NCBI RefSeq assembly: GCF_932274485.2
Contig: NC_065881.2
Coordinates: forward strand, 58,600,702 to 58,664,701
Direction of reading: 5' to 3'
DNA: 64,000 bases
Source: Patella vulgata
Taxonomy: Eukaryota > Mollusca > Gastropoda > Patellidae
Below are positions 46,643-58,085 of the stretch, piece after piece; position 1 is the first letter of the stretch, and each line of letters starts with the position of its first letter. The notes under the pieces were generated by a model that worked only from the letters and a program-made list of their open reading frames with translations, searched no databases and had not been told where the DNA came from. The translations under genes and the position numbers were made by a program.

Positions 46643-47401
46643 TTATCGTTATTTTTATACAACTGCTGCCTCTTGCATTGATCCTCTTAGAGAGTAATTA
46701 GCTGCGAGATGGGTGCGATTGGCAGCGGCATTAGTTTTCAATTTCCTCTTCTATAGAAAAACGCGAGGCAGTGAGAGGTAGAACTGGTGTGAAGAGGCTA
46801 ATATCTCCTAATAGTTCGTCTTGTCATACCAAGTCTGTATCATCTTTAGAAATAACCTAACTATGGCGTTAGGGTGATCGATTCTCACCGATACATCCAA
46901 ATATTTCAAGTGGGTCTGGGTTAGTAAAGAGTGCCAAGATGGACAGGTCTTCCAAATATCGGGTGGTAAAAGAATAGCTATTGATTTAAGCGAGTTAACT
47001 TATTTCTACTCAATGCTAACTCGCTTAATAAACGGGTTCTCAAGAGAAATTCAGAACTTCAATAATTACCCGGGACAAAGACAACTCAAGCTTAAGTTTT
47101 CTTGATAATTTTCCTGCTTTAGATAGTGAGATAGATTTGATGGACAGAAACTTTTTTATGTAGCTCTATCGCTGTTTTCAATGGTTTCCAACAGATTTCA
47201 TCGGAAGTAGTTTAGCGCGAACATGCACGTGCTATTTCCTGTTATGATACAAGCGAATTAGCCAATCGTTATCTCGCTTTATTTTTGCGGCTGAATTATA
47301 ATGACGTAAAATGGCTTTTGTAAGCGGCTAATGGTGTCTTGGAAACATCGAGATTGTTAAAAACGGTAGCTGAAAGAAAAATTATATCATCGTAATAAAA
47401 A
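46643..47401. other. Possible promoter or regulatory region between divergent gene candidates
   Basis: Balanced composition with phrases such as GTGCGATTGGCAGCGGCATT and AATTATAATGACGTAAAATGG, but no ORF. It lies between the minus-strand coiled-coil exon and the plus-strand start candidate at 47402. A shared promoter is a guess from position only. Confidence 0.25.
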
Positions 47402-47439
47402 ATGGCGGTTAATGATAACGGGGTCCTTTGGCCATCAAG
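47402..47439 (+). CDS. Candidate first coding exon, plus strand
   Basis: ATG in strong context (AAAAATGG) followed by MAVNDNGVLWPS and two carried bases at a donor-like CAAG|GTATTT. The carried phase matches the entry phase of 51410-51477. Unspliced, the frame would run 42 codons to TAA. The donor is only fair. Confidence 0.25.
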
Positions 47440-48315
47440 GTATTTTATCGAGCGGAAAGTTAATCAAAAGCTTTGTTTATTAAAAGCTACGGAAATATTA
47501 CCGTTTTATGCCGGTGGGAAAAAGAACTAAGGCGTAGAGAAAGACATTCGCGTACACAATATAACTGTTGGTGTGTCTATTTAATATAGACCTAATCTTA
47601 TTGATCCACACTCGAGATAAAAGATATATATAAGCGCAAGAATCAATGGATATGAACTAAAAACGATACTAATTTTACAGTCTTGTAGAATCGATAAGAG
47701 ACAAATATATAGCTTTCTATTATTTGCCGACCCTTGTGGAATATATCATACGTTTATTAGTACTTGATGTTCATAATAAAATAATGTAAATATGTATCAT
47801 TAAATCTACTAATTGCGTAGAGTGGCGGCTTATAGAAACGTTTAGATTGATAAAACAGCGAATAAAGGGTTTATTATAATGCCATAAATATAACAGAAAC
47901 ATTGGATTTAGCTCGGAGTACAGTGCTACTGAAGTTTAATTAAATGATAAAATATCGTGTAATATAAATGTACTATGAGAATATACTGTATTAAAGGGCG
48001 ACTGTAGAGAATCGGAAGTGCAATTTGATTATGGAAATCGAAAGGTAATTAAATCTATAAAGTCTTCTAGCTGCTACTATAAGAACACTGTGCGAAATAA
48101 GAGTTACATATTGTAGTTCTACAAGAAGAATTTTAATGGTCTGCTTGGTGATTCTACATTTGGACCCTCACTACTGATCTAGTGCGAACTGTAGCTGATG
48201 CTGGATGCTTCTGAAAACCATTTGACTAATGGGTGTTTCTGCTAGCCTTTGGTATATTGCCATATAATGTAAATACAACCAAACTGGTGGCCATCACATG
48301 ATATAAACTCATTGG

Positions 48316-49053
48316 TCGGGTGCCACGGGAGCCGAAACGTCTCAGTGTGTAAGACACTGGCTCGCTAACCAGGAGATCTCGGGTTCGCTCCCAGTGTTGG
48401 CCAAGAAAGTTCCGCGGGATTTTCGGACGCGGTTTCCATTGTCGGGGGCCACGGTGGCTAAGTGGGTAAGACGCTGGCTCGCTAGTCTGGAGGTCGGGTG
48501 TTCGATCCCTGCATTGGCCGAGAAAGTTCATCCAGATTTTCCGGCGTGATTCCCTCTTGTCAGTGATGCAGGACGGAGGGCCCGACAAGGACAGCTGTCT
48601 AGTCGTTCGGATGGGACGAAAAGCCGAGGTCCCGTGTACACATTGGCGTGCACGTAAAAGATCCCTTGAAGTTGGAATTCGATATAAGAGTAGACAGTAG
48701 TGCCGCTGTCCAGGCAAAATTTCCCTCATAGCACACTGTATGGCGTATGCCCGTCTTCATTAGCCCAGTTCGTAGCAGAACAGTAGGACGTTAAACCTCA
48801 TTTCATTTCATTTTTGGTTTCCATATTGTCTAGTCATTCGGATGGGACGAAATACCGGTGTCCAGGGTACCTTTTGGCGGGCACGTAAAAGACCCTTTGA
48901 CAGTTCGAATTAGAAATGAGAGTATGTCGCAGGGCCACTGTCTTGGCAATTTTTGTTTCTTAACACACTGTGTGCAGTAAGCCCCTCTTCATTAGCCCAA
49001 TCACTGCAGAAAAATAAGACTTAAACCCCAATTCATTTCATTTCGGGTGCCAC
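48316..49053 (+). mobile_element. Outer tRNA-headed SINE, split by a nested SINE
   Basis: The head (48318-48400) has a recognisable B box (GGGTTCGCTCCC). The body resumes at about 48830 (TAGTCATTCGGATGGGACG) and ends in GACTTAAACCCCAATTCATTTCATTT near 49042. TCGGGTGCCAC at both 48316-48326 and 49043-49053 may be its target-site duplication, though it overlaps the SINE's own first bases. Divergence from the inner copy shows this one is older. Confidence 0.85.
48444..48815 (+). mobile_element. Full-length tRNA-headed SINE nested in an older copy
   Basis: About 370 bp. The tRNA-like head has an A box TGGCTAAGTGG (48455-48465) and a B box GTGTTCGATCC (48498-48508), the internal RNA polymerase III promoter of SINEs. 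The anticodon-loop-like TCGCTAG suggests a tRNA-Ser(GCT)-like ancestor, tentatively. The body contains GGATGGGACGAAAAGCCGAG, and the 3' end has GGACGTTAAACCTC plus ATTTC repeats. The target-site duplication is GGTTTCCATTGTC (48431-48443) and GGTTTCCATATTGTC (48816-48830). It has no coding capacity, and mobilisation in trans by a LINE is inferred. Confidence 0.93.
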
Positions 49054-50722
49054 AGACGGCCGACATTAGTATGTTATTAGACTGAATCAAGAATGTCCAC
49101 GAAGCATTCTTAGGATCCTGACAATGATCAGATTAATTCTACGAAGAACGCTTTGAAGTCACTTTAGCTATTCTGTCGCTTTATATTTAAACAATCTGAA
49201 TAGTGATCCTACACTGGCTGTCATTACCCTGTGGCCATCTTCTAACAAACTAACTTCGAATTCGTCAGCTGAACTTTGTATCTGACCACCGGTAAGGATC
49301 AGCGAAATGTGTGGTTTGCTAACAGATTTGTGGTACACTGGAAACACTTACTTTAAGACCATTGCTTAACGATGATGGCTATGCAGAACACTTAACTGAC
49401 GACTTCTGTTACATAGTTTAACCGCTGGCATGCTTAACTGCTTCTATATTATAAAACAAAACTGCTAGACCAAATGTGTTTTACTGGATACTGAAGATGC
49501 GCTGGGCAGATGTATGCCTTTCTGCTGAAGATTTTAGTTTTGAGAAACACATATTTCGGTATTTAAGGGATTGAGGGAGTTAGGGTGTTCTTTCTAGGTA
49601 GACAAACACGCATTTGATTTATTCGGGAACATATAATTCTTTGAATTATAACAAACAAACAATAAATAGTACCCTAGCTACCATTTGCTAGATGAATGGG
49701 TTGAGTTAGTTATAGATTTCTTTTAAGTTTGATAATTTCAAAAGAGTTGGCAAAGAGGAGAAAACTATTTTGAACTGGTGTTAAGGTAAATAATACGATC
49801 ATTATTAACTTTTCTGTTTCTTTTGGAATAAAGTACCCCTTTAGTTTCAAGAAGACAAACAGTTTCCAGATAAAATTTTACAACATGTTCAAATGAAAAG
49901 TAAACATGTTGAAAGAAAGACCCGCGAGTTATTTAACAATACAAACTCCATCAAGCCAGATATTGGATAGAAAAATATCCAGATGATCTAATACAAAGTC
50001 GAGACAAAAAGCTTTGTCAGACTCAGCCAAAGGCAACTTATTTTTGTATAATTGTTAGACAAAGAAATGAGCCCCATATATATACGTACACAAGTACCGC
50101 CTTCGTGAGAAGCTTAATAGCAAACCCATATCTTCAAGAACCTTAATACAACCTTTCTATGAAGTAATAAGTTTGTTACCAGGCGTATGGTAAAGTTCAA
50201 ATTTTGTCTTGTTCAAAGCGGATAAATCTCTTGATAACATGCGACTTGTTGAGACAGTGTTATAAAGATTTATAAGAAAGGTTGGTGGTGTCTACAAGAA
50301 GCTACGTAGCCTGATATAAGTGCTATATTGATACTCGAACACATCTTGTAAATCATTCTAAAAGTTTCTGTTAACGGTGTCATTGATTAACGACCCCAGG
50401 GCGTTTGGACCTAGTACACCACATGAAACACCATTTATTCTGATTATATGTTTGGTGTTTTATGGGAAAGTTCTTAGAGATAGTAGATGTTCTTAACATG
50501 CTTATTTTACCAGCTCAGTTTCAAGCATAGGTATTAAACTGTCCATCAATGATGTGTATTTACAAATTTCACTTGTGAGACATATACATTACTTTCGATG
50601 TATTCTAAGTCCCCTTCTGTCTGTGGGAACTTGCAGATAAAAGAATATATATAAATTAAAACCTACGCCTCTAAACTTAAAATAGCCACACACAGACAGG
50701 AAGTAGTTTTCAGTCGAATGTC
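49054..50722. other. No firm gene; coding-like patch at 49170-49340
   Basis: On the minus strand a frame reads SADEFEVSLLEDGHRVMTAS, then VGSLFRLFKYKATE and a stop. On the plus strand the same DNA reads DPTLAVITLWPSSNKLTSNS before a stop. Two good frames back to back suggest a repeat or transposon scrap rather than a host exon. The remainder is AT-rich. Confidence 0.3.
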
Positions 50723-50808
50723 AAGGGAATAAAATGAAATGAAATGGGGTTTAACTTTCTAGTTTTCTGCAATGACTGGGCTAATAAAGACAACGAAAAG
50801 GGAATAAA
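50723..50808 (-). mobile_element. Strongly 5'-truncated SINE with perfect 11-bp TSD
   Basis: The last ~65 bp of the SINE (50734-50797) lies between identical AAGGGAATAAA at 50723-50733 and 50798-50808. Its truncation point is nearly the same as that of the copy at 31234-31325. Confidence 0.88.
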
Positions 50809-51409
50809 TGGAACATAATGCTGTCGATGTATTTACCTATAATCGGGCTGTATTCAATTTATAATGAAATTGAAAAAGTGCATGACGTAAATCGATTCCG
50901 TAGAATTGACTTAAATTATACACTTCAAAAGATTAAGTGGCGAAAGATCATCATCAATTCGGACATGTTTTATGCAAACGCATGGAACGCTAACTGTGTC
51001 TAGAACATCCGATACAGCTTAACTGGAGACGCGGTACGAGTTCCATTTAATATTTGGAAGAGGAACTAGATGTCTCCAGAGCTCTTCTTATCTTGTTGTT
51101 CTTCGTCATCTTCTAAAAGGCCCAACACTACGCCAATTCAAGTACAAAAGACGTCGTGCTCGGTCCGTTATACTAATAATACGCTCGTACTTTGCGCACG
51201 CAAAGTAAAGATGGACTTAGTATACATAATCTAAAATAAGAACTTTGTTACGCAAAGTAATTAAATTATGAATGTTGTGAAACTATGAATTAGTAAAATA
51301 GATTTAAACAGCATTAATAGCTGACGCTTCAGGTAAGATAAAACCTTGTGGATAACTCTATCTCTTATTCCATGGATTAACTTTACTTCTAACTAGATTC
51401 TATTTTCAG
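50809..51409. other. No feature seen
   Basis: AT-rich. A 61-codon frame at 50818-51003 is unsupported. Confidence 0.5.
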
Positions 51410-51477
51410 AATGTTCGATCAAGTCGCAAATCGGATCAATGGTTATTTAAACCTACCATCTCTGCTTACAGTCTTTG
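51410..51477 (+). CDS. Candidate 68-bp internal exon, plus strand
   Basis: Excellent acceptor (CTAGATTCTATTTTCAG) and donor (TTTG|GTAAGA). Two frames are open. With one base of the first codon here, it reads MFDQVANRINGYLNLPSLLT, then VF and one base out. That choice is in phase with both 47402-47439 and 54554-54592. In the other frame (NVRSSRKSDQWLFKPTISAY) the next candidate exon would hit a stop. It is the best-bounded plus-strand exon candidate. The family is unknown. Confidence 0.4.
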
Positions 51478-51847
51478 GTAAGAAAGAAATGTTTATATTT
51501 GTTTACAAAAATGGTGAAATTAGCTGAAATGTAAATTGATGCTTCTTGTTGTTATGGTTACAAAGATATTTATCATCCTAAACAAGCATCTTTTGAAACT
51601 GTTATATTCCTTTTATGAAACCTAAGACATGGCGTAAGAATATTACAGCTTTATAAAGATTATTGAGGAAGTTCATTTCATAGTGTAGACATTTTGATTA
51701 ATCTTCTTTAAAACAAAAGTAAACACAGTCGATAATAGATACATCTTTGAAATCTGTGTTCGCCCATCGATGGTTAGTAATCTAATTTTCACGTGGACGT
51801 ATTATGTCATCGCCCCTGAATGTCAGTCCGTTTACATTTTGTTTGTG

Positions 51848-52556
51848 TAGACTCTAAAGGTCACAATTTTTATCCGCTTTATAGGTTTATATCCCAAAGA
51901 ACTCAGTTCCTTTCGATATTGGCATGTATCGGACAATATCGTCCTGGATTATGGCCCCGGATTGTGCGAAAAATCGCGTTTTTAGATCGTGTACACTCTA
52001 AGGGTCACAATTTTTATCCAATGCCGATGAAACTTCAAATGTATGTTTATAACCCAAAGATCTCAGTTCATTTCGATATTAGATTATCGCGCTCAGTGTA
52101 CGAAAAATTGCATTTTTAGCTTATGGACCCTCTAGATGTCACAATTTTTATTTGATTTTAAAACTCTACCAAATCGTAACACCATAATTACAGTTGCGTT
52201 CTAAATTCGAGAAAATCGGATTGAGACTATCTGACAAAATTGCCGCTCCTCTTTACGCAAATAGTTTAATAAGCATGTAATACCTAGGTTGTGAACCCCC
52301 TAGAGGTCCCAATTTTTATCTGATTTTGATGAAACTGAAAATATATGTTTATATCCCAAATATCTCAGTCCCCTTTGTAAATAGTATAATAAGCATGTAA
52401 TACCAAGGTTTTGGACCCTCTAGAAGTCAATTTTTTTTTATCTGATTTTCATGAAACTTAAAATATATGTTTATATCCGAACGACCTCAGTCCCTTTCGC
52501 ACCGTAACATCCTAGATTGTACGAGAAATATCATTTGTTTAGCTTGTTGTCTGTCC
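51848..52556 (+). repeat. CTCTAGAGGTCAC tandem-module block 3 (five units)
   Basis: Units start near 51848, 51991, 52124, 52291 and 52411, spacing 120-167 bp. Each opens with a variant of GGACCCTCTAGAGGTCACAA followed by TTTTTATCNGATTTTNATGAAACT. Later phrases are TATGTTTATAACCCAAAGAT, CAGTTCCTTTCGATATTGGC and TTTACGCAAATAGTTTAATA. Some frames are open by chance. A SINE has inserted at its downstream edge. Confidence 0.8.
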
Positions 52557-52569
52557 ATCTCTTTCAAAA

Positions 52570-52933
52570 ATGAAATGGGGTTTAACGTCCTACTGTTCTG
52601 CTCCGAACTGCGCGAATGAAGACGGGCATACGCCATACAGTGTACTATTAGGGAAATTTTGCCCGAACAGCGGCACTACGGCCACTCTTATATCGAATTC
52701 CAACTGTCAAGGGATCTTTTACGTGCACGCCAATGTGTACACGGGACCTCGGTTTTTCGTCCCATCCGAACGACTAGACAGTTGTTCTTGCCAGGTCCTC
52801 CGTCCTGCATCACTGATAAGGGGAAGCCACGCTGGGAAATCTGGATGAACTTTCTCGGCCAATGCAATTGAACACCCGACCTCCAGGCTAGCGAGCCAGC
52901 GTCTTACCCACTTAGCCCACCGTGGCCCCCCTT
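52570..52933 (-). mobile_element. Full-length tRNA-headed SINE
   Basis: Complete copy on the minus strand: 3' tail AAATGAAATGGGGTTTAACG at the low end, tRNA-like head (CACCCGACC, AGCGTCTTACCCACTTAGCC) at the high end, about 364 bp. Target duplications ATCTCTTTCAAAA (52557-52569) and ATCTCTTGCAAAA (52934-52946) differ at one base. Few differences from the inner SINE at 48444 indicate recent activity. Confidence 0.93.
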
Positions 52934-52946
52934 ATCTCTTGCAAAA

Positions 52947-54553
52947 TGTGGGCGCATCTTGCATGGTAATCGTGTGTTAAAGTTAATACATGTCGTGTAG
53001 TTAACTGCGTTTGAATTTACTGGTATGTTTAACACACGATATATATATAGTTAACGGAGTTTGTTTAGATCAAATTGACTGCATTGGAGTAGAAATAAGT
53101 AAAATAAATTGTCGACGGTGGACGAATTAAGGTGATGCATTATATTTTGATGCATAACAATCCAGGATAACCGTATATTAGTAGTATTATAATTTAAGTA
53201 AGTCTCGAATACCCAAAACCTCTAGTCTTCAAGTTGCGGTGCATTGGCGACATGACTTCAAAGGTACGGAGGGTCCGGGTCAGTTGTCCAGATTTGACGA
53301 AATTTCACTGGGTAATCAACAACACAAAAAATCAAACTCCCGGTTACGCATGGGCAATGGATTCTTTAAGCTAAAGAGTTGTGCCCCTTCGCGAAATAAA
53401 TCCCATAATTCATACATTAAAATAAACAAACATAAATTAATTAAAAAAAAAAAGATATGATCCTTGAAGAGAGAAATTTTACAATAAAAACGTAAGATTT
53501 TGAACAGACAATGCAAATAGATTTTTCTGAAATGACACTTTTTGAATTAATGTCATGGGCATCGACATCTTGTTTTAAGGCAATTAACCTCCCCCAAAAC
53601 GCTCCCTGACTGAAAAATAGGGAGATCTCAAATCTAAAAGTAACAGAAATCTGTTGTGCCCTGCTAACATCGATAATTCTGTTCCTAAAAACAATTTGCT
53701 TATTATAAACAGTTGATATATTTTTTAGATAAATAATTTTCAAATGCCAATGCTGGTTTTTGGAATTTGTTTTATAATTTGAAATAACAAAATTCCACCT
53801 TTTTTACTAATTTTTCAACAAATGTACTTAAACAAACTTTCCCTTTGCGACTGTAACTGAATTATAGTGTTTTTGTCATGATCCGATACCAGTTAACTTT
53901 TTCATCCATTGATGACGACATTGATGCCAATCATGTCTTTGAACTATGTATAAAGAATACGGCTTTGCTTCGAGAAGATTTAATTATATCATCGCTACTC
54001 TTACGGAACTTCTGAACCAAAACTAATAACCTAAGATGGGCTGAATATACAGGAATTAGCGAACAAAACAAGCAGGAACGTAAATAGCCGCACTTGATTT
54101 GTATGCTGAGGGCTAATTCTTCTCTCCCAAAAGTATTTCGTAGGATTTGAACGGCTAATCATATTTGTCAGTCGAACGATTTCGAGTCAAAATTCATTGC
54201 CAATAACTCAAGCCCGAGGGAATAAAAAGGGCACGAGGAAGACCATAAAACATGGCGGATGTAAAGAAACTTGACGTAGCGTTCTACAATAGCAGTTAAT
54301 TTAAATGACTTGTTCAATAATTCAAAGACAAATATATAATTTCCTCTATTTCCCGTCAACTGATGCATGTAAACCCATTAAACATCACGTTGCCCTTTTC
54401 TCTTTTCCGTTTACTTTTCTACAAAATCAAATAAGTTTTTTTTCTTAATTTGAAGGTTCTAATACATAGCGCATTTCTTGCGAAACCCATGTCTTAAATT
54501 ATGTGACGCTATAAAACGGTTTTGTTAAAGGAAAAGACAAAGTTCAATTGCAG
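52947..54553. other. No feature seen
   Basis: AT-rich. Frames at 53239-53743 and 54168-54368 overlap on both strands and lack support. Confidence 0.5.
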
Positions 54554-54592
54554 GAACGGGAGCTCTGCCTAACTACAAAAGGGAAGAACCAG
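54554..54592 (+). CDS. Candidate 39-bp microexon, plus strand
   Basis: An acceptor (GTTCAATTGCAG) and a strong donor (CAG|GTACGT) bound 39 bp, a multiple of three. Entering with one base from the previous exon, the frame reads TGALPNYKREEP after a Gly junction codon and carries one base out. That entry phase matches 51410-51477 in its first frame. Microexons of this size are common in neuronal genes generally. No family was recognised. Confidence 0.35.
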
Positions 54593-54870
54593 GTACGTAA
54601 CTTGAAAATCATATAATACATTCAGTAATATCCTATTCCAGGGGATCACATAGGTTTATGTTTGGGGATTTTTTTACAATCCCGACCCGCACTTCGCAGG
54701 GGTAGTGACAAAGGGGCTTACAAGAAGAGTGTGATAGGTCGTATTATTGGATTACAAACCCAATCCATATTGAAGGCTGGAATTTGAAGTAGGTCCGTAA
54801 TGTAAGTAGAAACTTTGTTGAACGGTCGGTATTCTTCTCCTCGTAGAAATTAAACGAGAGTCTAATTTTA

Positions 54871-55270
54871 TTAAAGATACATTATGGGAGATAAGATAAA
54901 GAGATGGCAGTTCTCGCTATAATAGTTAAAAACTAGATAGTGTGAAGGTAATTTGCTGAAAATTTCAGTCAAATTGATCCACTATGAGCCGAGAAAGAAG
55001 CGGGTGAAATTTTTGCATAGTCTCGGTCATCATTACTAAAATCATTAATATTTAGTCTCGATTATCCACTTTTTCTGATTTAATTATCAACGGCCGTTAG
55101 CGGCATATAGGAATCTAATCCAGCCAACATCGAAGGCTAGCCTTAACATCGAGAGTTTATTATGGTCTGGATAAGTTAATTAATGTCTAATTGATAATTT
55201 AGATATCATTTCAGGCCTAATGAAAGACTTGTAATAAGCAGATTTTGCTCTTGCATAATGCATGTTTTAA
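54871..55270 (-). mobile_element. TTAA-flanked MITE, copy c
   Basis: The ends TTAA-AGATACATTATG (left) and CATAATGCATGTT-TTAA (right) bound 392 bp, in inverted orientation to copy b. It shares CTATAATAGTTAAAAACTAG, TGAAAATTTCAGTCAAATT and, at the right, a GAGCAAAATCTGC-type block with copies a and b. There is no ORF. Confidence 0.72.
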
Positions 55271-57483
55271 CGTTCAGTATTATTTGTTGGCTTTTATCAT
55301 TTTCCGTTTCGAAATTTCTACACAAATAAAAATTAAAACGTTTTAGCTTTTGGCACAAAATATAGATACTTGTCTTGTCTACATCGTCTACATTAAATAA
55401 TAATATATAAATAAATATTAACCCAGCATGACATACTTCCCCTCAACTTTATATTTTCCCGGATTTACAGTGTATTTATCTTTTGTATAATATCAGACAA
55501 TCACTGTTACTGGTTACTACCGTGGGCAAGATGATTTAATTCCGGATGTCTTTATCGTTCCGGGTTGCAGATATAAGTAAGACTATACTTTTTCTGTGCT
55601 GTCGGGAGTACTTACATTAATTCTGTTGTGTGGAAGGTAAAGAAAGCGGTTGTTCTCCTCTTGAACGAATTTGGTCAAAATTATATGACGTGACCATCAA
55701 AGAGAAATATTATGAGGAACGTAAGATATACATTACGGCATTATTCATGTTAATGTAAGAAGCCATTTTATGCTGTAAATACGAATAGCTTAAAGTCGTA
55801 TTGCCCTGTATTTACAGCTTTAAACCACTTAAAGCTAAAAGTAACCCCAATAGCGCCTTACTTTGTTCCTCCGACGACATGTGTAATAGAACAACATTGT
55901 TGGCCATGTGAACTGCCCAAATGAGATGTGGCATCAGGTGTTTATCTTTTCCGATTCAATATATTTAAAATAAATACTATATTACCTACTATATTCAGTG
56001 TTTCCAGTACTATATACAAGAGGTAGACATCACCAGTAGTTCTGACAACATAGAGAATTTGATAGACGAAACTATGATACCACCATGTAAAATATACAAA
56101 ACAAACACACATTAAAGGCACAGGACGTTTCATGCGGTATTCAACATGAGGAGGTGTTGACATAAACAAAATCTTTTACTGTATTAAAATATTAAGTATT
56201 GATATTAACGAAAGATATTTCTGGATATTTAAATGTTCTGAAGCTATTGTGCGCGCTGCATACTAAACTTATTTAATACACGTAATTGTAACATGAATTG
56301 CGCATTCTTGATATCCTTGATATTGTCTCTTGCTTACTGTCTCCTTATCTTTTGGTGCCATTAGTGCCATAATCAGTTTGATTGGACAGCCTAAAAACTG
56401 AATTCACCCAAACCTGTCTACCCTTTTATTCAACTGCACCCACCCCCCACCTGCACATGAGTATATCCTCCACATCGAGACATTGGTAAACCACCTATAG
56501 TCTGGGATTCTGAAGATTTTTTTTAACGAAAAGAAAGAAACAGTTCTGAAGATTTTTTTAACGACAAAAAACAAAACAAAAAAACAAACAAAAACAAAAA
56601 AAAAACAACAAAAAAATACAAACAACAATCATCGTAATTTAATGCTTTTATTAAAGTTAGGATGGAAAACTTCTTCTAATTTTACTGTCGCCCCAACGGC
56701 AAACTGTAAACTGGCGGTGATGGAAGTATCGTTGTCTGGCAACCAATGTTACTGTTCTAGACGAACGCCTTTAATATCGTGTATATCATTGTGTTAGTAT
56801 ACTGTCTTGCCAGTCTCTATTTTCATTGCCCGAACTTTGAGTAGTTGGCGTCATCAATCATAATTAATCGAAAAACTTGTTTGTACACTTGAATTAATCC
56901 TGGGGACGTTTCGTTTATTGATTACTAAATTTATGACATGCTTGTTAAGAGATGGATGATCTATATGGATTTTAGGTGCCGTGCTACCATAAATGATTGT
57001 TCTTCTTCCAAGTGCCACATAAACTCTCTTTCTCCAATATCTATGTTATACTCTGGTCAATTCACTATGATTTAACAGCGACTTCCAGTCACTTCACTGG
57101 GATGTTAACGTATACATAAATATGTCTCATGATTAAAGAAATAAAAAGCTGGATCATTTATGTATAATTGTTATACAGTAAAGTTCATAAAGTAATCTCT
57201 TGGCGTGAAAGGGGGTAATAATATAAATTTCTTTATAAAGCTAAGTGCCTAGATTAAATCATATTTGTATACAAGTACATATATGACTGGAATGAGCCAA
57301 CAATAATGGCAAAGCTGCGTTACATGTACAAATCTAGCAAAACAAACCGTAGTCAGCATAATAAATACGCCCACCAGCACCCAGTGGCGGCGCCAGCCGC
57401 CGGTGGTTAAAGGGGCAAAGCTGGGGCAAAGTCCAAGGTTAAGGGGCAAAGACACGAGCTTCAAGTAGGGGTAGGATTCTTTG
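55271..57483. other. No gene seen; A-rich low-complexity run at 56520-56640
   Basis: The phrase TCTGAAGATTTTTTTTAACGA occurs twice, just before a long A/C-poor A-rich run (56560-56625). The rest is AT-rich with unsupported short frames. Confidence 0.55.
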
Positions 57484-58085
57484 AAAAATCGGCTGTCGGA
57501 AATGCAGCCTGGCAGTATTTCATTGAGATAAAGTGTCAAACGAACGGACTTGCGAACCTCACGAGCGCAAAATGCTGTCTGACAGTATTAAGGCAACGAT
57601 TGTCGAGATAAATAGAACTGATCAGATACCGTCTGTCGCCTGATCACTAGTTTATCCGACCCCAGAGAGGAAAGTGTTAAACGAATGGACATGCGAACCT
57701 CAACGAAGCCCCAAAAATCTGAAAAATAGACTGCAGTCTGGCAGTATTTCAGACATGGTTGATCGCCGAGATAAATAGAGCTTACCAGATACCACCTGTC
57801 GCCAAATCACTACACTAGTTTATCCGACCAGAGAGGAAAGTGTCAAACAAACGGAGTGAGTGAATCAAAGTAAATGAATATTTTCGCCACGATATTTTGA
57901 GAAATAGACTGCCGGAAATTCAGCTGGCAGTATTTCAGACACTGGTCGTCGAGATAAATAGAGCTGAGAGTATACTGTTCGTAGCCAAATCACCAGCTTA
58001 TCCGAACAGAGAGGGGGTTGTCAAATGAACGGTGTGAGTGTATCAAAGTGAGTGAATATTGTCGCCGTGTTGAACCTATGCCCAA
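57484..58085 (+). repeat. Tandem array of ~180-bp units (about four)
   Basis: Units begin near 57484, 57560, 57719 and 57898, and the first is partial. Shared phrases are GAAAAATAGACTGC, CTGGCAGTATTTCAGACA, GTCGAGATAAATAGAGCT, AGTTTATCCGACCAGAGAGG and AAAGTGTCAAACGAACGGA. Neighbouring units are about 75-85% alike by eye. No coding potential is evident. Confidence 0.8.

Noticed and set aside
48444-48520. tRNA gene (A and B boxes present)
   Set aside because: The tRNA-like sequence is the head of a SINE with body, tail and target duplication. The anticodon and acceptor stems are not properly paired, so it is not a functional tRNA gene.
48226-48729. 167-codon minus-strand ORF
   Set aside because: It runs antisense through the two nested SINEs. 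SINEs are non-coding and the same apparent protein recurs wherever the SINE does.
51820-52119. 99-codon plus-strand ORF
   Set aside because: It is a translation of the tandem modules, with the phrase HNFYP repeating once per unit. Other module blocks lack the frame.
52570-52871. Plus-strand ORFs of 70 and 92 codons
   Set aside because: They read through the minus-strand SINE and match the SINE's antisense translation, so they are not genes.
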